Shown in pieces: positions 29,061 to 38,884 of a stretch of DNA of 64,000 bases. This DNA is from Citrobacter sp. Res13-Sevr-PEB04-36 (GTDB taxonomy: Bacteria; Pseudomonadota; Gammaproteobacteria; Enterobacterales; Enterobacteriaceae), in assembly GCF_015672735.1 (NCBI RefSeq), contig NZ_JADABY010000023.1, forward strand, positions 1 through 64,000. Direction: 5' to 3'. The notes below the pieces were generated by a model that saw nothing but the letters and a program-made list of their open reading frames with translations, was not told the DNA's origin and searched no databases. The stretch's first letter is position 1. Each line of letters starts with the position of its first letter. The position numbers and the translations under genes were made by a program.

Positions 29061-29707
29061 AAAGTGCAGGTGATATTGTAGGTTGGATCAGACCTACATT
29101 GTTCAAAATCATTGACTATAATTTTATCGCAAATCAATCATAACACTATGATTTTATGGTTGATTTAATAGTTGTGAAATTTCAAATACATGCATACGAT
29201 TTTACAGTAACAGCCCCCACAACATCACACGCTGTTATGCAGATTGTATGCAATCATTATGCAAAGGAAATCAACATGCGGTTAAATGATAGTATTATTA
29301 AAATCCTTAAGAGTTAGCAGGAATGACTCACAAAGTAAGAACTGAAATGCAGTATTCACGTATGGATTAGTTGCTGACAGCGATCCATTAGAAACGTCTG
29401 TCGCAAATGGAATCGAATTTAACATTCCTCATAATTAAGCAACGAATATTCAAAAAATGAATGCGCGTAAACCTGGTGAACGTTATCTATCATTCTCTGA
29501 AATAAGATAAATAGACTTAATCTTTGAAAAATATCTATTTTAATTAGAACAATATTTAAAATATTTATTAATGCAGGGCATCAGATTTACATCCTGAATA
29601 TTTAATGTGAAAGCTCATTATTTTTTTAAATTTGCGAGTAACATCACAACAAAACCAATAAAAATAGTCTGATATCAACCTTTGATAGTTTATGGAAGAA
29701 TTTAATT
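29061..29707. other. AT-rich stretch with decayed coding fragments
   Basis: No intact gene. The composition shifts sharply to AT-rich after the REP. An ATG at 29276 has an excellent AAAGGA ribosome binding site but stops after 13 codons (MRLNDSIIKILKS). Further right, protein-like pieces appear in different frames: THKVRTEMQYSRM, then VADSDPLETSVANGIEF ending near 29438, and MNARKPGERYLSFSEIR at 29457-29510. The pattern suggests a small gene broken by several indels, upstream of the PAAR-like gene. No transposase or attachment site is recognised. Confidence 0.45.
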
Positions 29708-31582
29708 ATGAGATCTTTTAATAAGCGTTATGAAGGTTTTTTATTATCACCTGGAGATCAAACGAGTTGTGGCGGATTTATATTAAAGAGTAAGGAACGC
29801 CATACTGTTGATGGAGCGGAAATAGTATATGAAATGGACGAGTATGTATGCGGAGTTAATGGTAAAAAATATAAAATTAAAGGCGGAGTACCTAAAGATT
29901 CATGGATTGAAAGAGGGAAGGATTTATTTCGCCGAACAAGCTTAATTTCCTGGGATAGTGATATTGATTCGGAGGGTCGAAAAGTAGAGCCACCATCAAC
30001 ATCGATAAAACGGCTTAATGAAGAAACTATTTCATATAGAAGGAACCACGATTATCTTCGGGGTTCTGAAAACGGATTTGAACATTGTAGATTTCTAGGA
30101 AGTGTGGGGGGAACGATAAACCTGAGAAAAAAAATAATCGTTAATGATGAAAATGAAGATATTTTTTCACATAGAACATCCAATTTTAAATTCCGAACCA
30201 GAATAAGTAATGAATTATATAATCATAACTTAAAAATGGGACGTGATATGTCTCAATACGAAACGGAAATTATCTGTTCACTGGCTGGTTCAGCACATAG
30301 TAGAGGTACATGTCCTTGCCACTGTCGATTTATCCCCCATTTGAATATTACATACAGATATGATGATTATATTTTAGCAAGCTATAAATCAGCAAATATG
30401 CCTCAAAATTCCACACATCCAGCTCACGCAACAAGACAAATTTCAGAGTCCAGACCATCAGTTGAACCGGGATTTTGTGTAATACCAGAATTGACGACAC
30501 CTAAATCATATGAATATGAGTTAATGGTCAATCCACCATCAGGAGTAAAAGAGTTATATCATCAGTTGAATCCAGAAAAAAAGAAAAAGCCAGGTTCAAT
30601 CTTAGTTGTTGCTGATCCACTATCCAGGTCATCTGAAAAAATTGCGCAAATACAAACAGCAAGGGACAAAATTGATAAAGCACTGGAACCTCTGACGAAT
30701 GAGGAAGCCAAATTATTGTATGAAAACAGAACCCCAATAGATATATTTTCATCTAATATATATAGCGATGCTTTAGGACAAAGCGGGGATATTTTAGGTT
30801 ATATAAAGGATGCTGGGGGAAGTTATTATGAAGAAATAAATAAAACACTAAACGAAATACAGGAACTTTATAAAAAAACATATAGCCACAATTCTGGTCG
30901 CATTTCTGGTGAGGGATTTTTTGGTCAACGAGAAAGATTATTTAAGAAGCTAGATGGTATTTTGAATCAATTCTCAAAAGAACAATTGAATTTAAAACAA
31001 TACGAACAGATAAAACAAGCATTGGGTTTATCCACAAAATCCATTATGCATAAGTGGGATCAAACAGGTGTGAAAGATATTGAAGGTTATGCAAGCTACA
31101 TAGAAAAATCTGCCAAACTCCTAAAAGTAATGAGAACGACAGGTTATGTTGGTATTGGTCTTGATTTTGCGAGTTATACAACTAACGTTTATGAGGCCTG
31201 CGCAAAGGGACGAGAGAGCGAATGCAGAAAAGCTGCAATGACAGAGTATAGTAAATTTGGCACTAAACAGGTAGTGGGTATTACTGCGGGAGGTGTCGCA
31301 GGACCAGCAGCAAGGGGAATCTGTATGTGGGCATTGGGACTTGCCACATCAGAAGTGGGAGCGATCGGTGCGGGACTGTGCCTGGTAACAGGAATCGGTA
31401 CGGGAATTATAGCTGGAAAAGCAGCAGAGAAAAAAGGTGAAAGATGGGGGGAGCGTTTGGGAGAAGCTCTTAATAACGCGATAGATAACAATCCAGATAA
31501 ATTAACCCATTCACCCGATACGTTTAATGAAGAATCAGGTATATTAATATATGAAAAACTTTTTGATAGAAAACTTCGATAA
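29708..31582 (+). CDS. PAAR-like N-terminus, putative pore-forming type VI secretion effector
   Basis: A 624-residue protein in AT-rich DNA. The N-terminus (SPGDQTSCGGFILKSK, residues 14-29, then VDGAEIVYEMDEYVCGVNG) resembles a PAAR tip domain, although the sequence is divergent. The middle has a cysteine/histidine cluster TCPCHC (201-206), followed by charged helical segments (residues ~300-480). The C-terminus has two glycine-rich hydrophobic segments (QVVGITAGGVAGPAARGICM; VGAIGAGLCLVTGIGTGIIAG, about 521-570), as in membrane-inserting toxins. The next gene overlaps its end by 32 bases and encodes a small membrane protein, the expected kind of immunity for a pore former. No other type VI genes are in the window, so it would be an orphan effector. 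Toxin activity is inference. Confidence 0.65.
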   Translation: MRSFNKRYEGFLLSPGDQTSCGGFILKSKERHTVDGAEIVYEMDEYVCGVNGKKYKIKGGVPKDSWIERGKDLFRRTSLISWDSDIDSEGRKVEPPSTSIKRLNEETISYRRNHDYLRGSENGFEHCRFLGSVGGTINLRKKIIVNDENEDIFSHRTSNFKFRTRISNELYNHNLKMGRDMSQYETEIICSLAGSAHSRGTCPCHCRFIPHLNITYRYDDYILASYKSANMPQNSTHPAHATRQISESRPSVEPGFCVIPELTTPKSYEYELMVNPPSGVKELYHQLNPEKKKKPGSILVVADPLSRSSEKIAQIQTARDKIDKALEPLTNEEAKLLYENRTPIDIFSSNIYSDALGQSGDILGYIKDAGGSYYEEINKTLNEIQELYKKTYSHNSGRISGEGFFGQRERLFKKLDGILNQFSKEQLNLKQYEQIKQALGLSTKSIMHKWDQTGVKDIEGYASYIEKSAKLLKVMRTTGYVGIGLDFASYTTNVYEACAKGRESECRKAAMTEYSKFGTKQVVGITAGGVAGPAARGICMWALGLATSEVGAIGAGLCLVTGIGTGIIAGKAAEKKGERWGERLGEALNNAIDNNPDKLTHSPDTFNEESGILIYEKLFDRKLR

Positions 31583-31967
31583 TATACAGTTTTTATTTAT
31601 TACAGCTATTTTATTTAGTTTTGTTGTATTAGTATTTGTTTCATATGTAATTAATAAAGATAGCTATGAAAAAATCGTGAAACTATATGAAGGAAAATTT
31701 GACAGTTTACCTCAGACAGCGCGTATGGCAAGGGGGGCAAGTTTGATAGGTTCCCCGGCTGCATACCATGCAAAAATTGGTTTTATAATGGGCAGCCTAA
31801 TATTTCCATATAATCGTGTTACAAATCATGATATGAGCATGGAAGGATATAGATTTATTCGCAGTTTACCTGGTTATCTGATTACAGGTTTTAGGGTGGA
31901 AGCTGCCATTTGGTTCATATTGACTATACTAATATCTGGTTTGATTTTTATTGAAAATGTAGTGTAA
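31551..31967 (+). CDS. Small membrane protein, putative immunity partner
   Basis: A 138-residue protein with hydrophobic segments at about residues 12-35 (IQFLFITAILFSFVVLVFVS) and 118-136 (AAIWFILTILISGLIFI), and a weaker one near 75-85. I do not recognise a family. It starts inside the upstream putative effector gene and shares its AT-rich composition; a strong terminator follows. By analogy, inner-membrane immunity proteins protect against pore-forming effectors. That role is inferred from position and topology only. Confidence 0.65.
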   Translation: MKNFLIENFDNIQFLFITAILFSFVVLVFVSYVINKDSYEKIVKLYEGKFDSLPQTARMARGASLIGSPAAYHAKIGFIMGSLIFPYNRVTNHDMSMEGYRFIRSLPGYLITGFRVEAAIWFILTILISGLIFIENVV

Positions 31968-31970
31968 ATT

Positions 31971-32001
31971 AAAGAAGGGACTTTATCAGAGTCCCTTCTT
32001 T
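31971..32001. terminator. Strong terminator after the effector/immunity pair
   Basis: Perfect 12-bp stem AAAGAAGGGACT/AGTCCCTTCTTT with a 7-base loop, followed by AATTCTATTTT. It begins four bases after the immunity stop. The stem's A/T-rich ends could let it act in both directions. Confidence 0.88.
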
Positions 32002-32026
32002 AATTCTATTTTAATGCACCATATAT

Positions 32027-32270
32027 CTAATCAACAACCCAGCCATACGTAGCAGAAGGTAATAACCCACTTACAAAAACGTTTGGATTCACTTTAGGAT
32101 CTGTAACTGCCGAGTATGGCCTGTTACCTAAAATCACAATAGCCATATGATTAACCGGGTCGATAAAAGTCAGCGTTCCGGTCCAGCCTGTATGACCATA
32201 CGTTTCTGAACTGGCTAATACACCAAACGTTGGCGTCATCAATGCGTTGCCGTTTACACACCATCCCTGG
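32027..32270 (-). pseudogene. 3' stub of a YfeW-like serine hydrolase/penicillin-binding protein
   Basis: About 80 codons on the reverse strand read as the C-terminus of a class C beta-lactamase-fold hydrolase. The family signature YGHTGWTGTLTFIDP (HTGxTG, the KTG-like box) is followed by HMAIVILGNRPY and a typical end, LLPSATYGWVVD. The upstream catalytic part (SxxK, YxN) is missing: the frame continues only into ybaP upstream sequence. This is a truncated remnant, probably cut by the event that brought in the neighbouring effector genes. The 5' edge is approximate. Confidence 0.75.
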
Positions 32271-32354
32271 CGATTTCGCGTCGCCATCCGGCGATTCACG
32301 CATTGCACCTTCCTGGACCACGCGCTAGCATGGGATTTTTCAACGGGAGGTCGT

Positions 32355-33149
32355 ATGGATCTGTTATACCGGGTAAAAGCATTATGGTCTGCACTGCGTG
32401 GCAACCATTATACCTGGCCTGCTATCGACATCTCGTTGCCCGGCAATCGCCATTTTCATCTGATTGGCAGTATTCATATGGGTAGCCGTGAAATGGCCCC
32501 TCTGCCCGCCAAACTCCTGAAAAAGCTCTACCGCGCCGACGCGCTGATCGTCGAAGCCGATGTTTCCGGTGACGATGCGCCGTTTGCTAACCTGCCCACG
32601 TTTGCCGCTCTGGAAGACCGCATCAGCGACGAGCAGCTCCGCCACGTGCAAAAAGTCAGCGCTGAGTTGGGCATTTCCCCTTCCCTGTTTTCCACCCAAC
32701 CCTTGTGGCAAATCGCCATGATATTGCAGGCAACCCAGGCGCAGCAGCTGGGGCTACGTGCGGAATACGGGATTGATTACCAACTGCTGAAACAGGCGAA
32801 GCAGGCGCAAAAGCCGGTCATCGAGCTGGAAGGTGCAGCCAGCCAAATCGATCTTTTATGTCAGCTACCGGATAACGGCCTGGCGTTGCTGGACGACACC
32901 CTGACACACTGGCATACCAATGCCCGTCTGCTGCAACAGATGATGGGTTGGTGGTTAAAAACACCGCCGCAGAATAACGATCTCACGTTACCCAATACGT
33001 TCAGTCAGTCGTTATATGACGTCCTGATGCACCAGCGAAATGAGGCATGGCGGGAAAAGCTCAATGCGCTGCCCGCAGGCCATTATGTGGTAGCAGTGGG
33101 CGCACTGCATCTTTATGGGGAAGGGAATTTGCCGGAGATGTTGCGATAA
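32355..33149 (+). CDS. ybaP: YbaP, TraB/GumN-family protein
   Basis: A 264-residue protein of the TraB family, the E. coli length. Conserved features are HLIGSIHMGS near residue 36, IVEADVS, an internal EYGIDYQLL and the C-terminal VVAVGALHLYGEGN. These GxxH and ExxE-type positions are thought to form a metalloprotease-like active site, but no substrate is known. The frame is open upstream to 32247; the ATG at 32355 with GGGAGG upstream gives the canonical MDLLYRVKALW. Its stop codon overlaps the ChiX terminator on the other strand. Confidence 0.95.
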   Translation: MDLLYRVKALWSALRGNHYTWPAIDISLPGNRHFHLIGSIHMGSREMAPLPAKLLKKLYRADALIVEADVSGDDAPFANLPTFAALEDRISDEQLRHVQKVSAELGISPSLFSTQPLWQIAMILQATQAQQLGLRAEYGIDYQLLKQAKQAQKPVIELEGAASQIDLLCQLPDNGLALLDDTLTHWHTNARLLQQMMGWWLKTPPQNNDLTLPNTFSQSLYDVLMHQRNEAWREKLNALPAGHYVVAVGALHLYGEGNLPEMLR

Positions 33150-33229
33150 AAAAATGGCCAATATTTCTATTGGCCCGTCAAAGAGGAATTTCATCGTTAT
33201 TATTATGCCGACGCTTAAAGCATCGGTGT
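33148..33229 (-). ncRNA. chiX: ChiX (MicM/SroB/RybC) small RNA
   Basis: On the reverse strand the 82-base RNA begins ACACCGATGCTTTAAGC and contains the seed region GGCATAATAATAAC. It ends in the terminator stem GGCCAATA-gaaa-TATTGGCC followed by ATTTTTTT. This matches E. coli and Salmonella ChiX in sequence, size and position (between ybaP and ybaK). ChiX is an Hfq-bound RNA that silences chiP and the chb operon and is itself destroyed by a chb decoy. The terminator runs into the ybaP stop codon from the opposite strand. Confidence 0.93.
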
Positions 33230-33319
33230 AGGTCGATTGTCGCTCAAAGTCAGCATCCTGCCAACACTATTGCGCAAGATGGTACTATTTTTTCGACCGC
33301 CATCAGGCGTATGCTTTAG

Positions 33320-33829
<510 letters not shown>

Positions 33830-33844
33830 CCTGTTTTGGAATGA

Positions 33845-33928
33845 TTGCCTGATGGAGCTACGCTAATCAGGCCTACAAACCGCATTGACTCGTAGGCCGG
33901 ATAAGGTGCTTGCACCGCCATCCGGCAC
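33845..33928. repeat. REP pair between ybaK and ushA
   Basis: TTGCCTGATGGAGCTACGC...AATCAGGCCTAC and CGTAGGCCGGATAAGGTGC...CGCCATCCGGC, inverted, between convergent genes. Confidence 0.92.
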
Positions 33929-33937
33929 TGCGCTCAG

Positions 33938-35590
33938 TTACTGCCAGCTAACTTCCCCCTTCGGCTCATACGCACTGGCATCCAGCGGTGAATTCTTCTG
34001 CACGTACTCTTTCAACACTTCCGCATCGATAAAACCGGTATTCACATAGCCCGGCTTGTTATCAATTCGCGGATAGCCATCACCGCCGGTAGCATTGAAA
34101 CTCAGCGTCGCCATGCGATAAGTTTTTGCCGGGTCAACGGGCTCACCCTTGATTTTCACATCGTTAAGCTTGCCGTCTTTTGCCACAAAGCTAACGTTGG
34201 CAAATTGCGGATAGGCACCCGAGTCTGGCTTCATTTGCGCAACGGCGGTCAGATAGTCAACCACCTCTTTACCACTCATATCGGCATAGACCACAATGTT
34301 GCCAAACGGCTGAACCTTGAGCACGCTTTTATAGGTAATGTCGCCGCCTTCAATGGAGTCACGGACGCCACCACCGCTCATCACGCCAAAATCTGCCCCG
34401 GTGCGCGCCATTTGCGCTGCCAGTAGCAGACGCCCCATATTAGTCTGCACAAAACGGACTTTGCTGCGGTCTCCTTCCAGACGCCCATTGACGCTGCCAA
34501 TTTTGACCTCCAGCTGCGCTTTGCCTTTATTCTGGAACGGCGTTAGCAGGGAGAGCATTTGCTGATTTTCAGGGATTTCCGGGGTGAAAAGGACGCGTTC
34601 ACTTTTGCCGTTATCCCAGGTCACTTTCTTCTTCAGGTTTACCGGAATGAGTTGATAGTTAACCATTTTCATTTCGCCATTGCGGAATTCAAAGTCCGCA
34701 CGGCCTACATATTTTCCCCACTCGTGGGCTTGTACAATCCAGATACCATTTTGTTTATCCGGCGCACACGGGGTTCCTGGTACGTAATCTACCTGCTTTT
34801 TGTTTTCGGATGCCATGCACACTGGATCCTGTGAGTGGCCGCCCACAATCATTGCCAGCGCACCAGCGGGCAGGCTACGCGCCATTTCCACATCGCCCGG
34901 GGCGTTAGAACCGTGGTTGCCGTTGTCGTAATGTCCCATGTGCGTGGTAGCAATAATGACGTCGGGCTTTTCACCCATATTGAGTTCCTGAATCACCAGC
35001 TTGGCTTCATCCGCAGGTTTACGGAACTCGATGTCGGTGAAGAATTCCGGGTTGCCAATTTTCGCCGTGTCGTCGGTGGTTAAACCGATAACAGCAATTT
35101 TTAAATCCTGGCGCTTAAAGATGGCCCAGGGTTTGAATAAACGCTCACCGGTGTTTTTCTGGTAGATATTGGCGGAGAGGAGCGGGAATTTGGCCCATTT
35201 TTCCTGCTGTCGCAACACGGTCAGTGGATTATCAAATTCGTGATTTCCCACCGCCATCGCGTCATAGCCAATCAGGTTCATGCCGCGAAAATCCGGTTCA
35301 GCATCCTGAAGATCGGACTCCGGTACACCGGTATTAATGTCGCCGCCGGAAAGCAGCAGTACGCTTCCGCCCTCGGCTGCAACCTCATGACGAATACCGT
35401 CCACCAGCGTTTTTTGCGCCGCCAGCCCGTATTCGCCGTATTCGCTACGCCAGAAGTGGCCGTGATGATCGTTGGTATGCAGAATGGTTATTTTATAGGT
35501 TTTATCTTTTTCGTAAGCCTGAGCAGGCTGACCTGCCAGCGCAAAAGCGGCAAATAATGCCAGCGCCACGCCCCGTTTCAAAAATTTCAT
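33938..35590 (-). CDS. ushA: UshA, periplasmic UDP-sugar hydrolase/5'-nucleotidase
   Basis: A 550-residue precursor with a signal peptide (MKFLKRGVALALFAAFALA, cleaved after AQA). It degrades external UDP-glucose and nucleotides so that nucleosides can be taken up. The N-terminal metallophosphatase domain has HTNDHHGHF, GGDINTG and GNHEFD, and later THMGHYDNG and GGHSQDP. The C-terminal substrate-binding domain has NATGGDGYP near the end. Full length compared with E. coli. Divergent from fsr. Confidence 0.97.
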   Translation of the reverse strand: MKFLKRGVALALFAAFALAGQPAQAYEKDKTYKITILHTNDHHGHFWRSEYGEYGLAAQKTLVDGIRHEVAAEGGSVLLLSGGDINTGVPESDLQDAEPDFRGMNLIGYDAMAVGNHEFDNPLTVLRQQEKWAKFPLLSANIYQKNTGERLFKPWAIFKRQDLKIAVIGLTTDDTAKIGNPEFFTDIEFRKPADEAKLVIQELNMGEKPDVIIATTHMGHYDNGNHGSNAPGDVEMARSLPAGALAMIVGGHSQDPVCMASENKKQVDYVPGTPCAPDKQNGIWIVQAHEWGKYVGRADFEFRNGEMKMVNYQLIPVNLKKKVTWDNGKSERVLFTPEIPENQQMLSLLTPFQNKGKAQLEVKIGSVNGRLEGDRSKVRFVQTNMGRLLLAAQMARTGADFGVMSGGGVRDSIEGGDITYKSVLKVQPFGNIVVYADMSGKEVVDYLTAVAQMKPDSGAYPQFANVSFVAKDGKLNDVKIKGEPVDPAKTYRMATLSFNATGGDGYPRIDNKPGYVNTGFIDAEVLKEYVQKNSPLDASAYEPKGEVSWQ

Positions 35591-35752
35591 GCTTCTCTCC
35601 CTGACCCAATATCAACCGCTGAAATTACAACGATATGAAATAATAGTCGAAAATGTTTTCAGAAATGAGACTTCCTTCAAACACCTTCCACAGGTATGTT
35701 AGTCGGATAATAATTACACCTGCTCCTTTCTCATCATTATTGAAGTGGACCT

Positions 35753-36973
35753 ATGGCTACCAATCAAACCGCTCAACCGCTCCCCGGCTCTGCTGCGCCG
35801 TCGCAAAAAGCACGCACCTCGTTTGGCATTTTAGGGGCGATCAGCCTTTCTCACCTGCTTAACGATATGATCCAGTCGCTGATCCTGGCGATTTATCCGT
35901 TGTTGCAGTCAGAGTTCTCGCTGAGCTTTATGCAGATCGGGATGATTACCCTGACTTTCCAGCTCACCTCCTCCCTGCTTCAACCGGTGGTCGGTTACTG
36001 GACGGACAAATATCCGATGCCGTGGTCACTGCCTATTGGTATGTGCTTTACACTGAGTGGGCTGGTATTGCTGGCGATGGCCGGCAATTTCCACATGGTG
36101 CTGCTCGCCGCCGCGCTGGTCGGCACGGGTTCATCGGTATTTCACCCGGAATCGTCCCGCGTGGCGCGGATGGCCTCAGGCGGTCGTCATGGGCTGGCCC
36201 AGTCTATTTTCCAGGTGGGCGGTAACTTCGGCAGCTCCCTGGGGCCGTTACTGGCGGCTGTCATCATCGCGCCATACGGTAAGGGTAATGTGGCCTGGTT
36301 CGTACTGGCGGCATTGTTAGCGATTGTGGTACTGGCGCAAATCAGCCGTTGGTATTCGGCCCAACATCGGATGAGTAAAGGTAAGCCGAAAGTTGCCATC
36401 GTTAACCCGCTACCGCGCAACAAAGTTGTGCTGGCGATTAGCATCCTGCTGGTGCTGATTTTCTCCAAATACTTCTATATGGCGAGCATCAGCAGCTATT
36501 ACACCTTTTATCTGATGCAAAAATTCGGATTATCGGTACAAAATGCGCAGTTTCACCTGTTTGCATTCCTGTTTGCCGTTGCGGCAGGGACGGTTATTGG
36601 CGGACCGTTAGGCGATAAAATCGGTAGAAAATATGTAATTTGGGGCTCTATCCTCGGCGTAGCGCCGTTTACTCTCGTTTTACCCTATGCAACGCTTGAA
36701 TGGACCGGAATTTTAACCGTGATCATTGGTTTTATCCTGGCATCGGCCTTTTCTGCCATTCTGGTCTATGCGCAGGAGCTGCTTCCAGGACGTATCGGCA
36801 TGGTTTCTGGGCTATTTTTCGGTTTTGCCTTTGGCATGGGTGGCTTAGGAGCCGCGGTGTTAGGGCTGGTTGCCGACCATACCAGTATTGATTTGGTCTA
36901 TAAAATATGTGCTTTCCTGCCGCTTCTGGGGATACTGACCATATTCTTACCTGATAACCGACATAAAGCCTGA
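35753..36973 (+). CDS. fsr: Fsr, MFS fosmidomycin efflux protein
   Basis: A 406-residue inner-membrane major facilitator with twelve predicted segments; overexpression of the E. coli protein gives fosmidomycin resistance. The region GYWTDKYPMPWSLPIGM carries the loop 2-3 pattern and GGPLGDKIGRKYVIWGS the loop 8-9 copy of the MFS motif. The N-terminal tail (~30 residues) is cytoplasmic. Its natural substrate is unknown. Divergent from ushA, and upstream of ybaL on the same strand. Confidence 0.96.
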   Translation: MATNQTAQPLPGSAAPSQKARTSFGILGAISLSHLLNDMIQSLILAIYPLLQSEFSLSFMQIGMITLTFQLTSSLLQPVVGYWTDKYPMPWSLPIGMCFTLSGLVLLAMAGNFHMVLLAAALVGTGSSVFHPESSRVARMASGGRHGLAQSIFQVGGNFGSSLGPLLAAVIIAPYGKGNVAWFVLAALLAIVVLAQISRWYSAQHRMSKGKPKVAIVNPLPRNKVVLAISILLVLIFSKYFYMASISSYYTFYLMQKFGLSVQNAQFHLFAFLFAVAAGTVIGGPLGDKIGRKYVIWGSILGVAPFTLVLPYATLEWTGILTVIIGFILASAFSAILVYAQELLPGRIGMVSGLFFGFAFGMGGLGAAVLGLVADHTSIDLVYKICAFLPLLGILTIFLPDNRHKA

Positions 36974-37198
36974 TTTTATGACGGCCAAAAGTAAACTTTG
37001 GCCGTCATCACTTGCAGTGACCATCAGCGTTTGCCCTATGCTCTCCCCCGTAGTTATCCGATCCGTGCTTTTTTACGCCTAAATTCCTGTTTTCATCAAA
37101 TTTCAATAATTATTCATAAACATAAACATCAAAATTGTCATAAACTATTACTCAGAATTAGGGTTTTCAGGATCACCACAGCAACCAAAGGAGACGGA

Positions 37199-38878
37199 AT
37201 GCATCACGCCACCCCGCTTATCACCACCATTGTTGGCGGCCTTGTGCTCGCTTTTATATTTGGCATGCTTGCCAATAAACTGCGTATTTCTCCTCTGGTG
37301 GGATATCTGTTAGCGGGCGTTCTGGCCGGTCCATTTACACCTGGTTTTGTTGCCGATACCAAGCTTGCACCGGAACTGGCAGAGCTTGGCGTGATCCTGC
37401 TGATGTTCGGCGTGGGGCTACATTTTTCGTTGAAGGATTTGATGGCGGTAAAGTCCATCGCCATTCCCGGCGCGATCGCCCAGATAGCCGTGGCGACGCT
37501 GCTGGGTATGGCGCTTTCAGCTGTGCTGGGCTGGTCGCTGATGGTCGGTATCGTCTTTGGATTATGTCTGTCAACCGCCAGTACCGTGGTGCTACTGCGC
37601 GCGCTTGAAGAACGGCAGTTAATTGATAGCCAGCGCGGGCAAATTGCCATTGGCTGGCTGATCGTTGAAGACCTGATGATGGTGCTGACGCTGGTTCTCC
37701 TGCCAGCTATCGCCGGCATGCTGGAAAAAGATAACGTAGGCTTTGCGTCACTGGCTGTTGATATGGGCATCACCATCGGTAAAGTGGTGGCGTTTATCGC
37801 CATTATGATGCTGGTCGGTCGTCGCCTGGTGCCGTGGATCATGGCCCGCAGCGCCGCCACGGGCTCGCGTGAACTGTTTACCCTGTCGGTACTGGCTCTC
37901 GCATTAGGTATCGCTTTTGGCGCCGTAGAAGTATTCGATGTCTCCTTCGCACTGGGCGCGTTCTTCGCCGGTATGGTGCTGAACGAATCTGAACTGAGCC
38001 ACCGTGCGGCGCATGACACCCTGCCGCTACGTGATGCATTTGCGGTGCTGTTCTTTGTTTCCGTCGGCATGCTGTTCGACCCATTGGTCCTGATCCAGCA
38101 ACCGCTGGCTGTGCTGGGCACGCTGGCGATTATCATCTTTGGTAAATCCCTGGCCGCCTATTTCCTGGTGCGTCTGTTCGGCCACTCGCAGCGCACAGCG
38201 CTCACCATTGCCACCAGCCTGGCGCAGATTGGTGAATTTGCCTTTATCCTCGCCGGCCTTGGCATGGCGCTTAACCTGTTACCGCAGGCGGGACAAAACC
38301 TGGTGCTGGCCGGGGCCATCCTGTCCATCATGCTGAATCCAGTGCTGTTTGCCGTGCTGGAAAAATACCTCGCGAAAACCGAAACGCTGGAAGAGCAGAC
38401 GCTGGAGGAAGCTATCGAAGAAGAGAAGCAGATCCCGGTCGATATCTGTAATCATGCCCTGTTGATCGGTTTTGGCCGCGTTGGTAGCTTGTTAGGTGAA
38501 AAGCTGATGGCTGCGGGTATCCCGCTGGTGGTTATCGAAACGTCACGTACTCGCGTGGACGAGCTACGTGAACGTGGGATCCGCGCGGTATTGGGCAATG
38601 CAGCCAACGAAGAGATCATGAACCTGGCGCATCTGGACTGTGCGCGCTGGCTGCTGCTGACCATTCCGAATGGTTATGAAGCCGGTGAGATTGTGGCTTC
38701 CGCGCGAGAGAAGTGCCCGACGATTGAGATTATCGCTCGCGCGCATTATGACGATGAAGTGGAATACATTACCGAGCGCGGTGCTAATCAGGTGGTGATG
38801 GGTGAACGTGAAATCGCGCGCACCATGCTGGAACTGATTGAAACGCCGCCAGCGGGTGACGTCGCTACCGCCAGTTAA
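37199..38878 (+). CDS. ybaL: YbaL, KefB/CPA2-family cation:proton antiporter
   Basis: A 559-residue inner-membrane protein. It has an N-terminal CPA2 exchanger domain (residues ~1-390, with LAELGVILLMFGVGLHFSLK and ALGAFFAGMVL), an acidic linker (KTETLEEQTLEEAIEEEKQ) and a C-terminal TrkA-N nucleotide-binding domain starting HALLIGFGRVGSLLGEKL near residue 419. This architecture resembles the glutathione-gated KefB/KefC potassium efflux systems. The frame is open 67 codons upstream without membrane-protein character; the ATG at 37199 after GGAGACGGA gives MHHATPLITTIV as in E. coli. Confidence 0.96.
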   Translation: MHHATPLITTIVGGLVLAFIFGMLANKLRISPLVGYLLAGVLAGPFTPGFVADTKLAPELAELGVILLMFGVGLHFSLKDLMAVKSIAIPGAIAQIAVATLLGMALSAVLGWSLMVGIVFGLCLSTASTVVLLRALEERQLIDSQRGQIAIGWLIVEDLMMVLTLVLLPAIAGMLEKDNVGFASLAVDMGITIGKVVAFIAIMMLVGRRLVPWIMARSAATGSRELFTLSVLALALGIAFGAVEVFDVSFALGAFFAGMVLNESELSHRAAHDTLPLRDAFAVLFFVSVGMLFDPLVLIQQPLAVLGTLAIIIFGKSLAAYFLVRLFGHSQRTALTIATSLAQIGEFAFILAGLGMALNLLPQAGQNLVLAGAILSIMLNPVLFAVLEKYLAKTETLEEQTLEEAIEEEKQIPVDICNHALLIGFGRVGSLLGEKLMAAGIPLVVIETSRTRVDELRERGIRAVLGNAANEEIMNLAHLDCARWLLLTIPNGYEAGEIVASAREKCPTIEIIARAHYDDEVEYITERGANQVVMGEREIARTMLELIETPPAGDVATAS

Positions 38879-38884
38879 TGTTGT

